Shown here piece after piece: positions 8,655-17,495 of a stretch of 64,000 nucleotides of DNA (the first letter of the stretch is position 1; every line of letters starts with the position of its first letter). The notes beneath the pieces were generated by a model. That model worked only from the letters and a program-made list of their open reading frames with translations. It was not told the DNA's origin and made no database searches. Source of the DNA: Devosia riboflavina (GTDB taxonomy: Bacteria; Pseudomonadota; Alphaproteobacteria; Rhizobiales; Devosiaceae). The position numbers and the translations under genes are program-made. Location: assembly GCF_000743575.1 (NCBI RefSeq), contig NZ_JQGC01000009.1, positions 1 through 64,000 on the forward strand. Direction: 5' to 3'.

Positions 8655-9809
8655 TTGACCATCGACCCGCAGAACCTGCTCGAACGCCTTATTGCCTGCC
8701 CCTCGGTGACGCCGGAGGCGGCGGGAGCGCTCGACCTTTTGGCGAAAGAGCTGGAAGCGATCGGCTTTGCCGTGACGCATCTGCGGTTCGATGGTGACGG
8801 GTCCTATCCCGTCGACAATCTCTTTGCGACGCGCGGCACGGGGGGGCGGAAGCTGCTCTTTGCCGGGCATACGGACGTCGTGCCGCCGGGCGACCGGGCG
8901 CAATGGACGAGCGATCCATTCGAGCCGCGGGTCGAGGGCGGCAAGCTTTTTGGGCGCGGGGCGGCCGATATGAAATCGGGCGTGGCGGCGTTTGTGGCGG
9001 CCTGCGCCGCCATTCCGACAGAGGCGGGCACGATCCAACTCGCCATTACCAATGACGAAGAGGCCGATGCCATCAATGGCACGGAGAAGCTGGTGCGCTG
9101 GATGGCCGATAATGGCCACAACTTCGACTTTGCCCTGGTGGGCGAGCCGAGTTCGGCCGAAGCGCTGGGCGACAGCATCAAGATCGGGCGGCGCGGATCG
9201 TTTTCGGGCGTGGTGACGGTCAGGGGAGTGCAGGGGCATGTCGCCTATCCGCACAAGGCCAATAATCCGTTGCCGGTGCTGGCCGCGGTTTTGACGGCGC
9301 TGAGCACGACGCGGCTTGATGATGGCACGGAACATTTTCCGGCCAGCAATCTCGAAGTGACGACGGTGGATGTGGGCAATCCCACCGGCAATGTCATTCC
9401 CGGCTCCGGCACGCTGAAATTCAATATCCGCTATAATGACATCTGGACGCCGGACAGTTTGGCTGAGTGGGTGAAGGCGCGGATCGCATCGGTCGATGCG
9501 CATGGCACCGAAGTGATCTTCGAGATTGCCGGCGTGCCGTCGCGCTCTTTCCTGTCGCCGCTTTCCGACGATATCGACACGCTGTCCGATGCCATCGAGG
9601 ACGTCACCGGGCGCCGCCCTGAATATTCGACCGGTGGCGGCACGTCGGATGCGCGCTTTATCGCGCAATATGGGCCGGTGGTGGAATGTGGGCTCGTTGG
9701 CCCCTCCATGCACAAGGCCGACGAGCATATCGCCATTACCGATCTCGTCGGGCTGACGGCGATCTACGAAAGCTTTATGGAAAAATTCTTCGCGGGCGAC
9801 GACGAATGA
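8655..9809 (+). CDS. dapE: Succinyl-diaminopimelate desuccinylase
   Basis: This is a 384-residue M20-family zinc hydrolase that releases succinate from N-succinyl-LL-DAP. Metal and catalytic motifs are visible: FAGHTDVVPPGD (His72, Asp74), GRGAADMKSG (bridging Asp), TNDEEADA (catalytic Glu pair), VGEPSS, and a C-terminal SMHKADEHI with the last His ligand. The dimerisation domain lies between (RGVQGHVAYPHKANNP). The start is TTG at 8655, 18 bases after the previous stop, and no better start is visible. The stop overlaps the next ATG (ATGA), so the next membrane protein is translationally coupled. Confidence 0.95.
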   Translation: MTIDPQNLLERLIACPSVTPEAAGALDLLAKELEAIGFAVTHLRFDGDGSYPVDNLFATRGTGGRKLLFAGHTDVVPPGDRAQWTSDPFEPRVEGGKLFGRGAADMKSGVAAFVAACAAIPTEAGTIQLAITNDEEADAINGTEKLVRWMADNGHNFDFALVGEPSSAEALGDSIKIGRRGSFSGVVTVRGVQGHVAYPHKANNPLPVLAAVLTALSTTRLDDGTEHFPASNLEVTTVDVGNPTGNVIPGSGTLKFNIRYNDIWTPDSLAEWVKARIASVDAHGTEVIFEIAGVPSRSFLSPLSDDIDTLSDAIEDVTGRRPEYSTGGGTSDARFIAQYGPVVECGLVGPSMHKADEHIAITDLVGLTAIYESFMEKFFAGDDE

Positions 9810-10351
9810 AGATTTTCGCGGCGCTGAAGGAGGCACTGGCTGGCTGGATCGCACTGATCCGCGGCGAGGCCGATTGGATCGGGCATTTTGCGATTTCGGC
9901 GGCGGGACTGACGACGGCGCTGGTGCTGTTTTTCTTTTTTGCGCTGCTCTCGATTGCGCTGGCGACGGCCGACGTCGGCATTCCGAATTTCTTCGGCCTC
10001 CTCATCGCGCTGCTGGTGCAGAGCCTTTCCATTCTCGCGCTGCTCATCGGCGTGCTTGTGACCCGGCGCATGGTGCCGGGCGAGGCACGGATGATGAACC
10101 TGATGGTGCCGGGGATTTATGCGCTGATCGCCTATCTCGTGGTTGGCACCATCCTCTCGCTGATTGCCGGGCCAGTGCTGATCCTCTTATGGATCGGCCT
10201 CGCCTTCCTGCTGTTTGAGCTGGGCTGGCGGGCCGGCGGCTGGAATATTGGCGTTGCTGCGGCATTTGCGGTTTTGACCATGGTGCTGCTTGTCGGTATG
10301 CCAGTGACGCTCTACATGGTGCTTGGCCCCGTGGCCGCGCCCACACCTTGA
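9806..10351 (+). CDS. Integral membrane protein, unknown function
   Basis: This is a 181-residue protein whose ATG overlaps the dapE stop. At least four long hydrophobic segments can be seen (about 27-55, 60-85, 105-130, 132-150, 155-175), with a short cytoplasmic N-terminus beginning MKIFAALKEALAGWIALIRG. I recognise no enzyme motif. The tight coupling suggests cotranscription with dapE, though the function need not be related. A second small membrane protein follows at 10368 with a similar opening (FEEAASAIRGCVALITGK), hinting that the pair are distant relatives. Confidence 0.7.
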   Translation: MKIFAALKEALAGWIALIRGEADWIGHFAISAAGLTTALVLFFFFALLSIALATADVGIPNFFGLLIALLVQSLSILALLIGVLVTRRMVPGEARMMNLMVPGIYALIAYLVVGTILSLIAGPVLILLWIGLAFLLFELGWRAGGWNIGVAAAFAVLTMVLLVGMPVTLYMVLGPVAAPTP

Positions 10352-10367
10352 GACGAGATCCACGCCC

Positions 10368-10931
10368 TTGGCCCAGCCTAATTCTCCTTTTTTCGAAGAA
10401 GCCGCGAGCGCCATTCGGGGCTGTGTTGCCCTGATCACCGGCAAGCGCGACGCTTCGACCTATTTCGATTTTTCCCAGCGCGGCCTTGTCGGCAGCCTGA
10501 TCGCGGCAGTCGTTGCCGTCATGCTGGCCGGCTTTGGGCCGGTGCTGTTCGGCATCAACATGCCGGCCGGGGCGGCGACGCAGTCGGTCATCGTCAATGC
10601 GGTGCTGTTCGTGGCGCAGGCGGGCATGGCTGCCCTCGTGCTGCGGCAAATGGGCCGGCAGGACGGGTTTATTCCCTATCTCGTGGCCAGCAATTGGGTA
10701 ACGCTGGTTTCGGCGGTGCTGCTGCTGGTTTCGACGCTGTTCGGCGAAGCCGGCATCGTGCTGCTGCTCGGCATTGCCATCGTGGCGCTGCTGACTTTTA
10801 TCAATATCGGCCGGTTCATCGTGACGCTGGCGCCGTTGCAGATTGGGCTCTTGTTCGTATCGCAGGCGGTGGGTGTGTTTCTGGCGCTCGGCATTGTCGC
10901 CATGTTCCTGCCGGCGCCGGCGCTGACGTAA
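10368..10931 (+). CDS. Integral membrane protein, unknown function
   Basis: This is a 187-residue protein with about five hydrophobic segments (43-67, 72-95, 110-128, 131-150, 158-183). The start used is TTG at 10368, 17 bases after the previous stop. The frame is open upstream to 10323 but that part overlaps the preceding gene. The N-terminal EAASAIRGCVALITGKRD resembles the opening of the preceding protein (LKEALAGWIALIRGEAD), suggesting a common family. No known domain is recognised. Confidence 0.65.
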   Translation: MAQPNSPFFEEAASAIRGCVALITGKRDASTYFDFSQRGLVGSLIAAVVAVMLAGFGPVLFGINMPAGAATQSVIVNAVLFVAQAGMAALVLRQMGRQDGFIPYLVASNWVTLVSAVLLLVSTLFGEAGIVLLLGIAIVALLTFINIGRFIVTLAPLQIGLLFVSQAVGVFLALGIVAMFLPAPALT

Positions 10932-10947
10932 CAGGCGCCCAAGTAGC

Positions 10948-11068
10948 CCTCATGGTGAGGTGGGAGGCGCAGCCGACCCTCGAACCACGAGGGCGTGGCA
11001 ACGCATCATCGGGGGCACGCCCTCGTCCTTCGAGGCTCCGCTTCGCTCCACACCTCAGGATGAGGTCT
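10948..11068. repeat. Dispersed palindromic repeat, family R5
   Basis: CCTCATGGTGAGGTGGGAGG opens the element and CCTCAGGATGAGGTC closes it as its inverted counterpart. In between are inverted elements CGAACCACGAGGGCGTGGC and GCCCTCGTCCTTCGAGGCT. A second copy is at 19615-19738 in the opposite sense. It separates the convergent ends of the membrane protein gene and truA. Confidence 0.85.
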
Positions 11069-11083
11069 ACTGGGAGGCCTCGG

Positions 11084-11821
11084 CTAGTAATCCGCCCGGA
11101 CAAAGTACAGCCCCGTCGATGGCGCCATGGCGCCGCAGCGGCTGCGATCGGCGGCATCGAGCGCGGCGCGGAAATCGGCCGGGGTCCATTTGCCTTCGCC
11201 CACGAGTTTGAGCGAGCCGACCATGGAACGCACCTGATGGTGCAGGAAGCTGCGGGCGCTGGCGGTGACGACGACATGATCGAGTTCGCGGCGCACGGCA
11301 AAGTGGTCGAGCGTGCGGATGGGCGAATTGGCCTGGCACTCGGAGGAGCGGAAGGTCGTAAAATCGTGGCGGCCGAGGATTTTTTGCGCGGCTTCGTGCA
11401 TGCGATCGGCATCGAGCGGCATGGGGACGTGCCAGACCTGATGGCGCTCGAGCGCCGCGGGGGCGCGGCGATTGAGGATGCGATATTCGTAGTGGCGCGC
11501 AAGGGCGGAGAAGCGGGCCTCGAACGTGTCGGGGGCGATTTCGCACTCGATGACGGCGGCCGGATGCGGGCGCAGGTGATAGTTCAGCGCCTCGCGCACG
11601 CGAAAGGGGTCGCGATCGGTCGAAAGGTCGAAATGGACGACCTGGCCGAGAGCGTGCACGCCGGCATCGGTGCGGCCGGAGGCTTGGGTGGTCACCATCT
11701 CGCCCGAGAAGCGGAAGATGGCTTCTTCAAGGGCCTGTTGCACGCTCATGCGATCGGCCTGACGCTGCCAGCCGCAGAAGGGCGTGCCGTCATATTCGAG
11801 GGTGATTTTATAGCGGGGCAA
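11084..11821 (-). CDS. truA: tRNA pseudouridine(38-40) synthase
   Basis: This is a 245-residue enzyme that makes pseudouridine at positions 38-40 of the tRNA anticodon stem-loop. The opening MPRYKITLEYDGTPFCGWQR is diagnostic, and ASGRTDAGVHALGQVVHF carries the catalytic Asp (Asp52). The start is TTG at 11821. The frame continues upstream only into an R1 repeat, so the longer reading is rejected. It lies directly downstream of fmt with the repeat in between, following the def-fmt-truA order common in Hyphomicrobiales. Confidence 0.95.
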   Translation of the reverse strand: MPRYKITLEYDGTPFCGWQRQADRMSVQQALEEAIFRFSGEMVTTQASGRTDAGVHALGQVVHFDLSTDRDPFRVREALNYHLRPHPAAVIECEIAPDTFEARFSALARHYEYRILNRRAPAALERHQVWHVPMPLDADRMHEAAQKILGRHDFTTFRSSECQANSPIRTLDHFAVRRELDHVVVTASARSFLHHQVRSMVGSLKLVGEGKWTPADFRAALDAADRSRCGAMAPSTGLYFVRADY

Positions 11822-11830
11822 TCGTGAGAT

Positions 11831-11937
11831 ACCCCCACCCTTGATCCCTCCCCACAAGGGGGAGGGAGACGATGGAACCGTGACACTCAGGCAAGCGCCT
11901 CCCTCCCCCTTGTGGGGAGGGAATGAGGGTGGGGGTG
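11831..11937. repeat. Dispersed palindromic repeat, family R1
   Basis: This copy is almost identical to the ones at 7024, 27251 and 59516. It occupies the whole gap between the fmt stop and the truA start, so it must be present in any fmt-truA read-through transcript. Confidence 0.9.
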
Positions 11938-11938
11938 C

Positions 11939-12862
11939 TCAAACCACCCGCTCCGGCAAGGTCCCTGCCCCGCGCAGGAACGTTGCGGCATCCATGGCGC
12001 CCTTGCCTTCGCGCTGCACCTGGGTGAGGCGGACGGCGCCGGAGCCGCAAGCGATGGTCATGTCGGGGCCGATCAATGTGCCGGGGGTGGCATTGCCGGA
12101 GGCGATTGTGGAGCGCAGCGCCTTGATGCGGGTGGGCTTGCCGCCGAGGTCAAGTTCGAACCAGGCGCCGGGGAAGGGCGAGAGGCCGCGAATGGTATTG
12201 TGCACCTCTTCGGCGGATTTGGAGAAATCGAGCTTGGCTTCGGCCTTTTCGATCTTTGCCGCATAGGTGACACCCTCTTCGGGCTGGGGCGTGAAATCGA
12301 GGCTGCCGCGTTCGAGCGCGGCGAGGGCGCGGCCCATGAGATCGGCGCCGAGGCGCATCATCTGGTCGTGCAATTCGCCCGCGGTCATGTCGGGGCCGAT
12401 GGGGATGATTTCCGTCGGGCCCATGGCGCCGGTATCGAGGCCTTCATCCATGTTCATGACGACGATGCCGGTCTGCTTGTCGCCGGCCATGATGGCGCGC
12501 TGCATGGGCGCGGCGCCGCGCCAACGCGGGAGCAAGGAGCCATGGAGATTGAGGCAGCCTTCGGTGGGCGCTTCGAGAATGGCTTTGGGCAGGATCAGGC
12601 CATAGGCGACCACGACGGCGACATCGGCGCCGAGCGAGGCGAACTGGAGCTGTTCGGCTTCGTTGCGGAGGCTTTTGGGTGTGAAGACAGGAATGCCGAA
12701 ATTTTCGGCGGCTTCATGCACGGGGCTTTTGCGCTCGGCCTGGCCGCGACCGGCAGGCTTTGGGGCGCGGGTATAGACGGCGAGGACTTCGTGGCCGGAA
12801 GCGACGATCTCGGTCAGCGTCGGCACGGAAAATTCGGGCGTGCCCATGAAGACGACGCGCAT
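11939..12862 (-). CDS. fmt: Methionyl-tRNA formyltransferase
   Basis: This is a 307-residue enzyme that formylates initiator Met-tRNA. It begins [16 protein letters not shown], and has the catalytic region [20 protein letters not shown] and the family segment [10 protein letters not shown]. The C-terminal OB-like domain starts near residue 205. The start at 12862 matches the family N-terminus, while the frame open to 13000 runs through an R2 repeat. def lies upstream in the same direction, so start formylation and deformylation are encoded together. Confidence 0.96.
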   Translation of the reverse strand: MRVVFMGTPEFSVPTLTEIVASGHEVLAVYTRAPKPAGRGQAERKSPVHEAAENFGIPVFTPKSLRNEAEQLQFASLGADVAVVVAYGLILPKAILEAPTEGCLNLHGSLLPRWRGAAPMQRAIMAGDKQTGIVVMNMDEGLDTGAMGPTEIIPIGPDMTAGELHDQMMRLGADLMGRALAALERGSLDFTPQPEEGVTYAAKIEKAEAKLDFSKSAEEVHNTIRGLSPFPGAWFELDLGGKPTRIKALRSTIASGNATPGTLIGPDMTIACGSGAVRLTQVQREGKGAMDAATFLRGAGTLPERVV

Positions 12863-12879
12863 ATCACTGCTCCTGTCTT

Positions 12880-13058
12880 CCTTCTCCCCTTGCGAGAGAA
12901 GGTGCCCGAAGGGGCACCGAATTCGCGTTTGCGAATTCGGTTGGGATGAGGGGTCAGCGATATCTGCGCTGACACTGAGCGTGGGGAGAGAACCCCTCAC
13001 CCTGATTTTCTGCTGAACGCAGAAAATCTGTCCCTCTCCCGCAAGGGGCGAGGGGAAG
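12880..13058. repeat. Dispersed palindromic repeat, family R2
   Basis: CTTCTCCCCTTGCGAGAGAAGG pairs with the closing CCCTCTCCCGCAAGGGGCGAGG. Nested inside are the inverted pairs GAATTCGCGTTTGCGAATTC and GATTTTCTGCTGAACGCAGAAAATC. Other copies are at 23187 and 58802. It fills the def-fmt gap. Confidence 0.85.
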
Positions 13059-13074
13059 TCCAGTGGCTCACCAG

Positions 13075-13590
13075 CTATCGCGCGGCCAGCTTGGCCTGCT
13101 TGTCGAACTTCTTGATAACGCGGTCGCGCTTCAGGCGGCTGAGGTAGTCGATGTAGAGCACGCCATCGAGGTGGTCGAGTTCGTGCTGGATGCAGACGGC
13201 GAGCTTGCCATCGGCGTCCTTGGTGACTTGCTGGCCGTCGAGATCGGTGTATTTCACCGTGACCGTCGAGGGACGCTCGACTTCGTAGTAGAGCTCGGGA
13301 ATCGAGAGGCAGCCTTCCTCGGTCACCTGGATTTCGTCGCCGAATTTGGTGATTTCGGGATTGATCATGACGAGCGGCGCGGCGGGCTCGTTCTCGCCGG
13401 CCAGATCCATGACGACGATGCGCTTCATCACCCCGATCTGGGGCGCGGCAAGGCCAATGCCCGGCGCGTCATACATGGTGTCGAGCATGTCCTTGGCCAG
13501 GGTCTTGATCTCTTCGTCGACCTCGACGATCGGATCGGCAACTGCGCGCAGGCGCGCGTCGGGAATGATGAGTATCGGGCGGATGGCCAT
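13075..13590 (-). CDS. def: Peptide deformylase
   Basis: This is a 171-residue metalloenzyme that removes N-formyl from nascent proteins. All three family motifs are present: [18 protein letters not shown] (Cys metal ligand) and QHELDHLDG (HExxH-type with two His ligands and the catalytic Glu). The ATG at 13590 opens [11 protein letters not shown], matching the family start. It is divergent from rmuC across a 133-base gap that contains a LexA-like box nearer rmuC. Confidence 0.96.
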   Translation of the reverse strand: MAIRPILIIPDARLRAVADPIVEVDEEIKTLAKDMLDTMYDAPGIGLAAPQIGVMKRIVVMDLAGENEPAAPLVMINPEITKFGDEIQVTEEGCLSIPELYYEVERPSTVTVKYTDLDGQQVTKDADGKLAVCIQHELDHLDGVLYIDYLSRLKRDRVIKKFDKQAKLAAR

Positions 13591-13684
13591 GGCAAAGGTC
13601 CGGCAATATCTGGATTTGCCAGTGATATGGCGTTTTGAGGCCCTGCGGTCAACTGCGCAGGGGGTTTGCGCACCACGCAGAATA

Positions 13685-13699
13685 GAACATTTTAAGAAC
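13685..13699. promoter_or_regulatory. Candidate LexA (SOS) box
   Basis: GAAC-ATTTTAA-GAAC is an exact direct repeat of the GAAC-N7-GAAC form recognised by alphaproteobacterial LexA. It lies 25 bases before the rmuC ATG at 13724, so bound repressor would block rmuC transcription. The motif is seen; binding is inferred. Confidence 0.6.
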
Positions 13700-13723
13700 A
13701 GAAGAATCGGGTAGAGTGCACCC

Positions 13724-15148
13724 ATGAGTGAACTCGACACTATTCTGTTCGTGATCGGCGATCTGCCGGTGAGCCTGGGCCTTGCGCTTGTCGTCGGCAT
13801 TGTGGTGCTGCTGGCGACAGGCGTTTTTCTCCTTGTCGGCTCGGCCCGCGCCAATGCGCAGCGGGCCGACGAAGTGGCGCGGGAAGCGAGCGAAAGCCTC
13901 AAGGCGAGTTTTCTCGAACAGATCGCCCAGCGCGACATGCGCATTCGCGATCTCGATTTGAACCTAGTGCGCGAGCGCGAACGGGCGGGCGAGCTGATCG
14001 ACAATGAGCGGGAGAAGAACAGCGAGCTGATGGCGGAGCTCGCGGCCATGCGGACGCGGCTTGATGAGCAGGCGCGGCAGAACGAAGCCAATATGAAGCG
14101 CTTTGTCGACGCGCGGCAGCAGATGACCGACGAGTTCAAGGCCATTGCCGGCGATGTGCTCAAGAGTCACGGCGAGACGTTTTCCAAGCAGAACCGGGAG
14201 CAGGTCGACATGCTCCTAAAACCGCTGCACGAAAAAATCGTCGAATTCCAGGGCGGCATGTTGCGCGATCGGGCGGCGATGGGTGAGCAGATCCGCGCGC
14301 TGGCCGAGAGCAACCTGACGATTACGACCGAGGCACAGAACCTGACGCGGGCGCTCAAGGGCTCGTCGCAGACGCAGGGCGCCTGGGGCGAGATGATTTT
14401 GGCGACCATTCTCGAACGCTCGGGGCTGCGCGAGGGCGAACAATATCTCACCCAGACGAGCCATGCGGGCGAGGACGGGGCACGGCTCAGGACCGACGTC
14501 GAGGTGCTGATGCCCAATGACGACCGGTTGGTGATCGATTCAAAGGTCTCGCTGACGGCGTTTGAGGCCTATACCAATGCCGAAGAGGATGTGCGCGAGC
14601 AGTTCTTGCAGGCGCATATTGTTTCGATCCGGACCCATGTGAAAACGCTTGGGGACAAGAATTATCATCGCCATGCCAAGTCGAGCCTCGACTATGTGAT
14701 GATGTTCGTGCCCATCGAGGGCGCGCTGTCGGCGGCGATCAAGGCCGATCCCAATCTTTTTGAATATGGCATGAGCCAGGGCGTGATGCTGACGACGCCG
14801 ACGACGCTGATGACGGTGTTGCGGACGGTGCGGAATGTCTGGGATATCGAGAAGCGGCATCGGAACGCGGAAGAAATCGCCGAGCGTGCCGGGGCGCTTT
14901 ACGAAAAGGTCGCCGGGTTTTTGGGGACCATGGACAGGGTCGGGAACAGCCTCGACGCGGCGCAACAGCAGTTTGCCAAGGCCAAGGATCAACTTTCTAC
15001 CGGGCGTGGGAACGTGGTGCGGCAGGTGGAAATGTTGCGCGAGCTTGGCGCGAAATCGGGGAAGAGCCTGCCGGCAGGATGGGATGGTGGCGCGGATGAG
15101 CAGCCGGCGCTGCGGCTGGTGGGTGAGGAGCCGGGGGATCGGAATTAG
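13724..15148 (+). CDS. rmuC: DNA recombination protein RmuC
   Basis: This is a 474-residue protein. An N-terminal hydrophobic segment (about 15-41) is followed by a long charged coiled coil (about 43-140), and the RmuC nuclease-like domain occupies about 165-430, with GSSQTQGAWGEMILATILE, RLVIDSKVSLTAFEAY and HAKSSLDYVMMFVPIEGALSAA. RmuC limits DNA rearrangements at inverted repeats, and the domain is related to restriction endonuclease folds. A GAAC-N7-GAAC box lies just upstream, consistent with DNA-damage control. It diverges from def. Confidence 0.93.
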   Translation: MSELDTILFVIGDLPVSLGLALVVGIVVLLATGVFLLVGSARANAQRADEVAREASESLKASFLEQIAQRDMRIRDLDLNLVRERERAGELIDNEREKNSELMAELAAMRTRLDEQARQNEANMKRFVDARQQMTDEFKAIAGDVLKSHGETFSKQNREQVDMLLKPLHEKIVEFQGGMLRDRAAMGEQIRALAESNLTITTEAQNLTRALKGSSQTQGAWGEMILATILERSGLREGEQYLTQTSHAGEDGARLRTDVEVLMPNDDRLVIDSKVSLTAFEAYTNAEEDVREQFLQAHIVSIRTHVKTLGDKNYHRHAKSSLDYVMMFVPIEGALSAAIKADPNLFEYGMSQGVMLTTPTTLMTVLRTVRNVWDIEKRHRNAEEIAERAGALYEKVAGFLGTMDRVGNSLDAAQQQFAKAKDQLSTGRGNVVRQVEMLRELGAKSGKSLPAGWDGGADEQPALRLVGEEPGDRN

Positions 15149-15162
15149 CGTTTTTCCCGCAG

Positions 15163-15247
15163 GTCATCCTCGGGCTTGACCCGAGGACACGTCACTTAAC
15201 GATGACGCGGCAAGTGCAGGGCCCTCGGGTTAAGCCCGAGGGTGACG
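15163..15247. repeat. Dispersed palindromic repeat, family R3
   Basis: GTCATCCTCGGGCTTGACCC opens and the inverted GGTTAAGCCCGAGGGTGACG closes, around AAGTGCAGGGCCCTC. Further copies are at 23997 and 35315. Position: just after the rmuC stop. Confidence 0.88.
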
Positions 15248-15274
15248 CTTTGTGTTGCGATGTCCCCTCTCGTC

Positions 15275-15366
15275 GTCATTGCCGGGCTTGTCCCGGCAAT
15301 CCATTTTCGCCGTAACCTGCCATCCTGCGGATGGCTTGGACCACCGGGACAAGCCCGGTGGTGACG
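15275..15366. repeat. Dispersed palindromic repeat, family R4
   Basis: GTCATTGCCGGGCTTGTCCC and CCGGGACAAGCCCGGTGGTGAC are inverted around a 35-40 base centre. It is adjacent to an R3 copy, so this gap is essentially two repeats. Confidence 0.88.
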
Positions 15367-15410
15367 AAGGAGCGGAGGGAGCAGGGTTAGTGAGTAGGGG
15401 CGGCGCAGCC

Positions 15411-15623
15411 CTACCCCGCCCGCAATTCGCTTCGGCTCTTCAGCACCAGATCGCCGTCTTGCGGCTCGATGAGAAAAGCCGGTTCCTGGCGGCTCGCTTC
15501 GCGCGTCACTTCCCCACCCTTGATGGTGCGGGTGACACGGCTCGTAAAACGCTCGATGATCTTGCCGCTCGCCTGGTGTGCGCCCCAGGTCCAGCTAACC
15601 TTTGAACCTTGCCGAAATGCCAT
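15411..15623 (-). CDS. DUF2945 / hypervirulence-associated TUDOR-domain protein
   Basis: This is a 70-residue protein, MAFRQGSKVSWTWGAHQASGK and onward, with the typical small SH3/TUDOR-like pattern: GSKVSWTWG, then KIIERFTS, then DGDLVLKSRSELR at the end. The family is widespread and its function is unclear. A very strong Shine-Dalgarno GGAGG precedes the ATG at 15623. Frames reaching further upstream are rejected for that reason. Confidence 0.8.
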   Translation of the reverse strand: MAFRQGSKVSWTWGAHQASGKIIERFTSRVTRTIKGGEVTREASRQEPAFLIEPQDGDLVLKSRSELRAG

Positions 15624-15833
15624 GAAAACCTCCTTCGGGAGGCAATGGTTGACCGTCCGGAGGGTTGCAAAAGGCCTAATTTTGCTGGGATTGTGGCGGC
15701 GAGATAAAGGCTGCCGCAATGACGCCAGCAACATTGCCAAACATTAATGCTGGCGCAACTTCTCAGAAAGGCGGACCGTTCCATATCTAGTGCCACAAGC
15801 TGTTGAGAGCTTTTTCGAAGGAGACTTTTCCTT

Positions 15834-17360
15834 ATGCGTCCCACTCTTCTTTCGCGTACGCGCCGTTGGCTTGGAGCTTCGGCCCTGGCGCTTCTGGTGG
15901 GTATCGGCGGCGTATCCACGGCCTTTGTGCTGACGGGTCAGGCAGCCAATGCCCAGGTGCGCAATGTCGCCCAGATCGCCGTGCCACAGGTGAACCAGCA
16001 GCAGGGCTTTGCCGACCTCGTGGATGCCGTCAAGCCGGCAGTGGTTTCCATTCTCGTTGAAGCCCAGGAACCAGCCCGCACGGTGCAGCGCGGCGGCGAT
16101 TTCGAGTTCAACTTCCCCGATCTTCCCGAAGGCCACCCCTTCCGTGACTTCTTCGACCAGTTCGGTGGCCCCGGCGGCCCGCGTGGTCAGGGTGGCGATG
16201 CCAAGCCGCGCCAGTTCATGGCAGCCGGCTCGGGCTTCATCATTTCCGAAGACGGCTATGTGGTCACCAATAACCACGTCGTTTCCGACGCCACCAAGGT
16301 CACCGTGATCTTTGAAGACGGCTCCGAACAGGTTGCCACGGTTGTCGGCACCGACGAGCGCACCGACCTTGCCGTATTGAAGATCGAAGGCAAGGACCTG
16401 CCCTTCGTGACCTTCGAAGACACGCCGAGCCGCGTGGGCGACTGGGTGGTCGCCGTGGGTAATCCATTCGGCCTCGGTGGTACCGTGACCGTGGGCGTCA
16501 TTTCCGGCGCCGGCCGCAATATCGGCGGCTCGAGCTATGGCGACTTCCTGCAGATCGACGCGGCCGTGAATACCGGTAACTCGGGCGGCCCGGCCTTCAA
16601 CACCAATGGCGAAGTGGTCGGCGTCAATACCGCCATCTACTCCCCCAATGGCGGCAATGTCGGTATCGCCTTTGCCATCCCGGCCCACACGGTCAAGCAG
16701 ATCGTCGATCAGTTGATCAACAATGGCTCGGTGACCCGCGGCTATCTCGGCGTCTCCATCCAGGACGTGACCAAGGACATTGCCGATAGCGTTGGCCTTG
16801 CCAATGCCCGCGGCGCCATTGTCCGCGAGCCGGCTTCCGATGGCCCTGCCGGCGATGCCGGCGTCAAGTCGGGCGACATCATCACGCATGTCGATGGCGA
16901 CCAGATCGACGACGCGCTCGACCTCAGCCGCACCATTGCCAGCAAGGCACCGGGTTCGGATGTCGAACTGACCATCTGGCGCGATGGCGCGGAAACCAAG
17001 CTGACCGTCAAGCTGACCGAGCTGACCGAACAGGCTGCTCCGACCGAGGACCAGGCTCCGGTGCCGCCGGCCGACGTTCCGGAAAGCACGTCGAGCCTGG
17101 GCATGACCCTGGTTCCCAATGGTGACGGTTCGGGTGGGCTTCTGATCCAGGACGTCGAAGCAGACAGCACTGCGGCCCAGCGTGGCCTCGCCGTTGGCGA
17201 CGTGCTGCTCGAAATCGACAACAAGCCGCTGAGCACGATTGCCGATTACGATGCCGCTATATCGGGCGTGCAGAGCAAGGGCCTCGATACGGCTCTGGTC
17301 AAGGTTGCCCGTAACGGCGAAGCCCGCTTCATCGGCCTGCCGCTCGGCGAAGAAGGCTAA
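15834..17360 (+). CDS. Do/DegP-type periplasmic serine protease (HtrA family)
   Basis: This is a 508-residue envelope protease and chaperone. It has a signal peptide (about 1-40, ending QAANA) and a trypsin-like domain with the complete triad: His148 in TNNHVVS, Asp178 in RTDLAVLKIE and Ser250 in NTGNSGGPAFN. Two PDZ domains follow (about 285-375 and 405-500), each with GYLG/GLLI-type carboxylate-binding loops. A glycine- and phenylalanine-rich LA-like loop precedes the His. AAGGAG lies upstream of the ATG. A terminator and an OmpR-type two-component system follow, suggesting an envelope-stress module. Confidence 0.93.
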   Translation: MRPTLLSRTRRWLGASALALLVGIGGVSTAFVLTGQAANAQVRNVAQIAVPQVNQQQGFADLVDAVKPAVVSILVEAQEPARTVQRGGDFEFNFPDLPEGHPFRDFFDQFGGPGGPRGQGGDAKPRQFMAAGSGFIISEDGYVVTNNHVVSDATKVTVIFEDGSEQVATVVGTDERTDLAVLKIEGKDLPFVTFEDTPSRVGDWVVAVGNPFGLGGTVTVGVISGAGRNIGGSSYGDFLQIDAAVNTGNSGGPAFNTNGEVVGVNTAIYSPNGGNVGIAFAIPAHTVKQIVDQLINNGSVTRGYLGVSIQDVTKDIADSVGLANARGAIVREPASDGPAGDAGVKSGDIITHVDGDQIDDALDLSRTIASKAPGSDVELTIWRDGAETKLTVKLTELTEQAAPTEDQAPVPPADVPESTSSLGMTLVPNGDGSGGLLIQDVEADSTAAQRGLAVGDVLLEIDNKPLSTIADYDAAISGVQSKGLDTALVKVARNGEARFIGLPLGEEG

Positions 17361-17408
17361 GACCACGATCGCGCTTTTGATTGCCTAGCGGCTCGAAAGC
17401 GCCCTATG

Positions 17409-17441
17409 GGCTCCGGGGTTTCCCTCCCCCCGGAGCCTTTC
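17409..17441 (+). terminator. Rho-independent terminator after the DegP-type gene
   Basis: GGCTCCGGGG pairs with CCCCGGAGCC around a short TTTCCCTCC loop and is followed by TTTCAC. It lies about 50 bases after the protease stop. The T-run is short, so some read-through into the response regulator is possible. Confidence 0.65.
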
Positions 17442-17495
17442 ACATAAGGGCATGTCTTTGTCCCGAAACCGGGGCCACTTTGGCGGAGCGTCGGC

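Noticed and set aside
11831..13058. Regular short palindromes that might be a CRISPR array
   Set aside because: Units are not evenly spaced with unique spacers of constant length, and copies occur singly across the window.
15744..17366. 540-codon minus-strand frame opposite the DegP-type gene
   Set aside because: It mirrors the coding strand's codon bias and has no motif.
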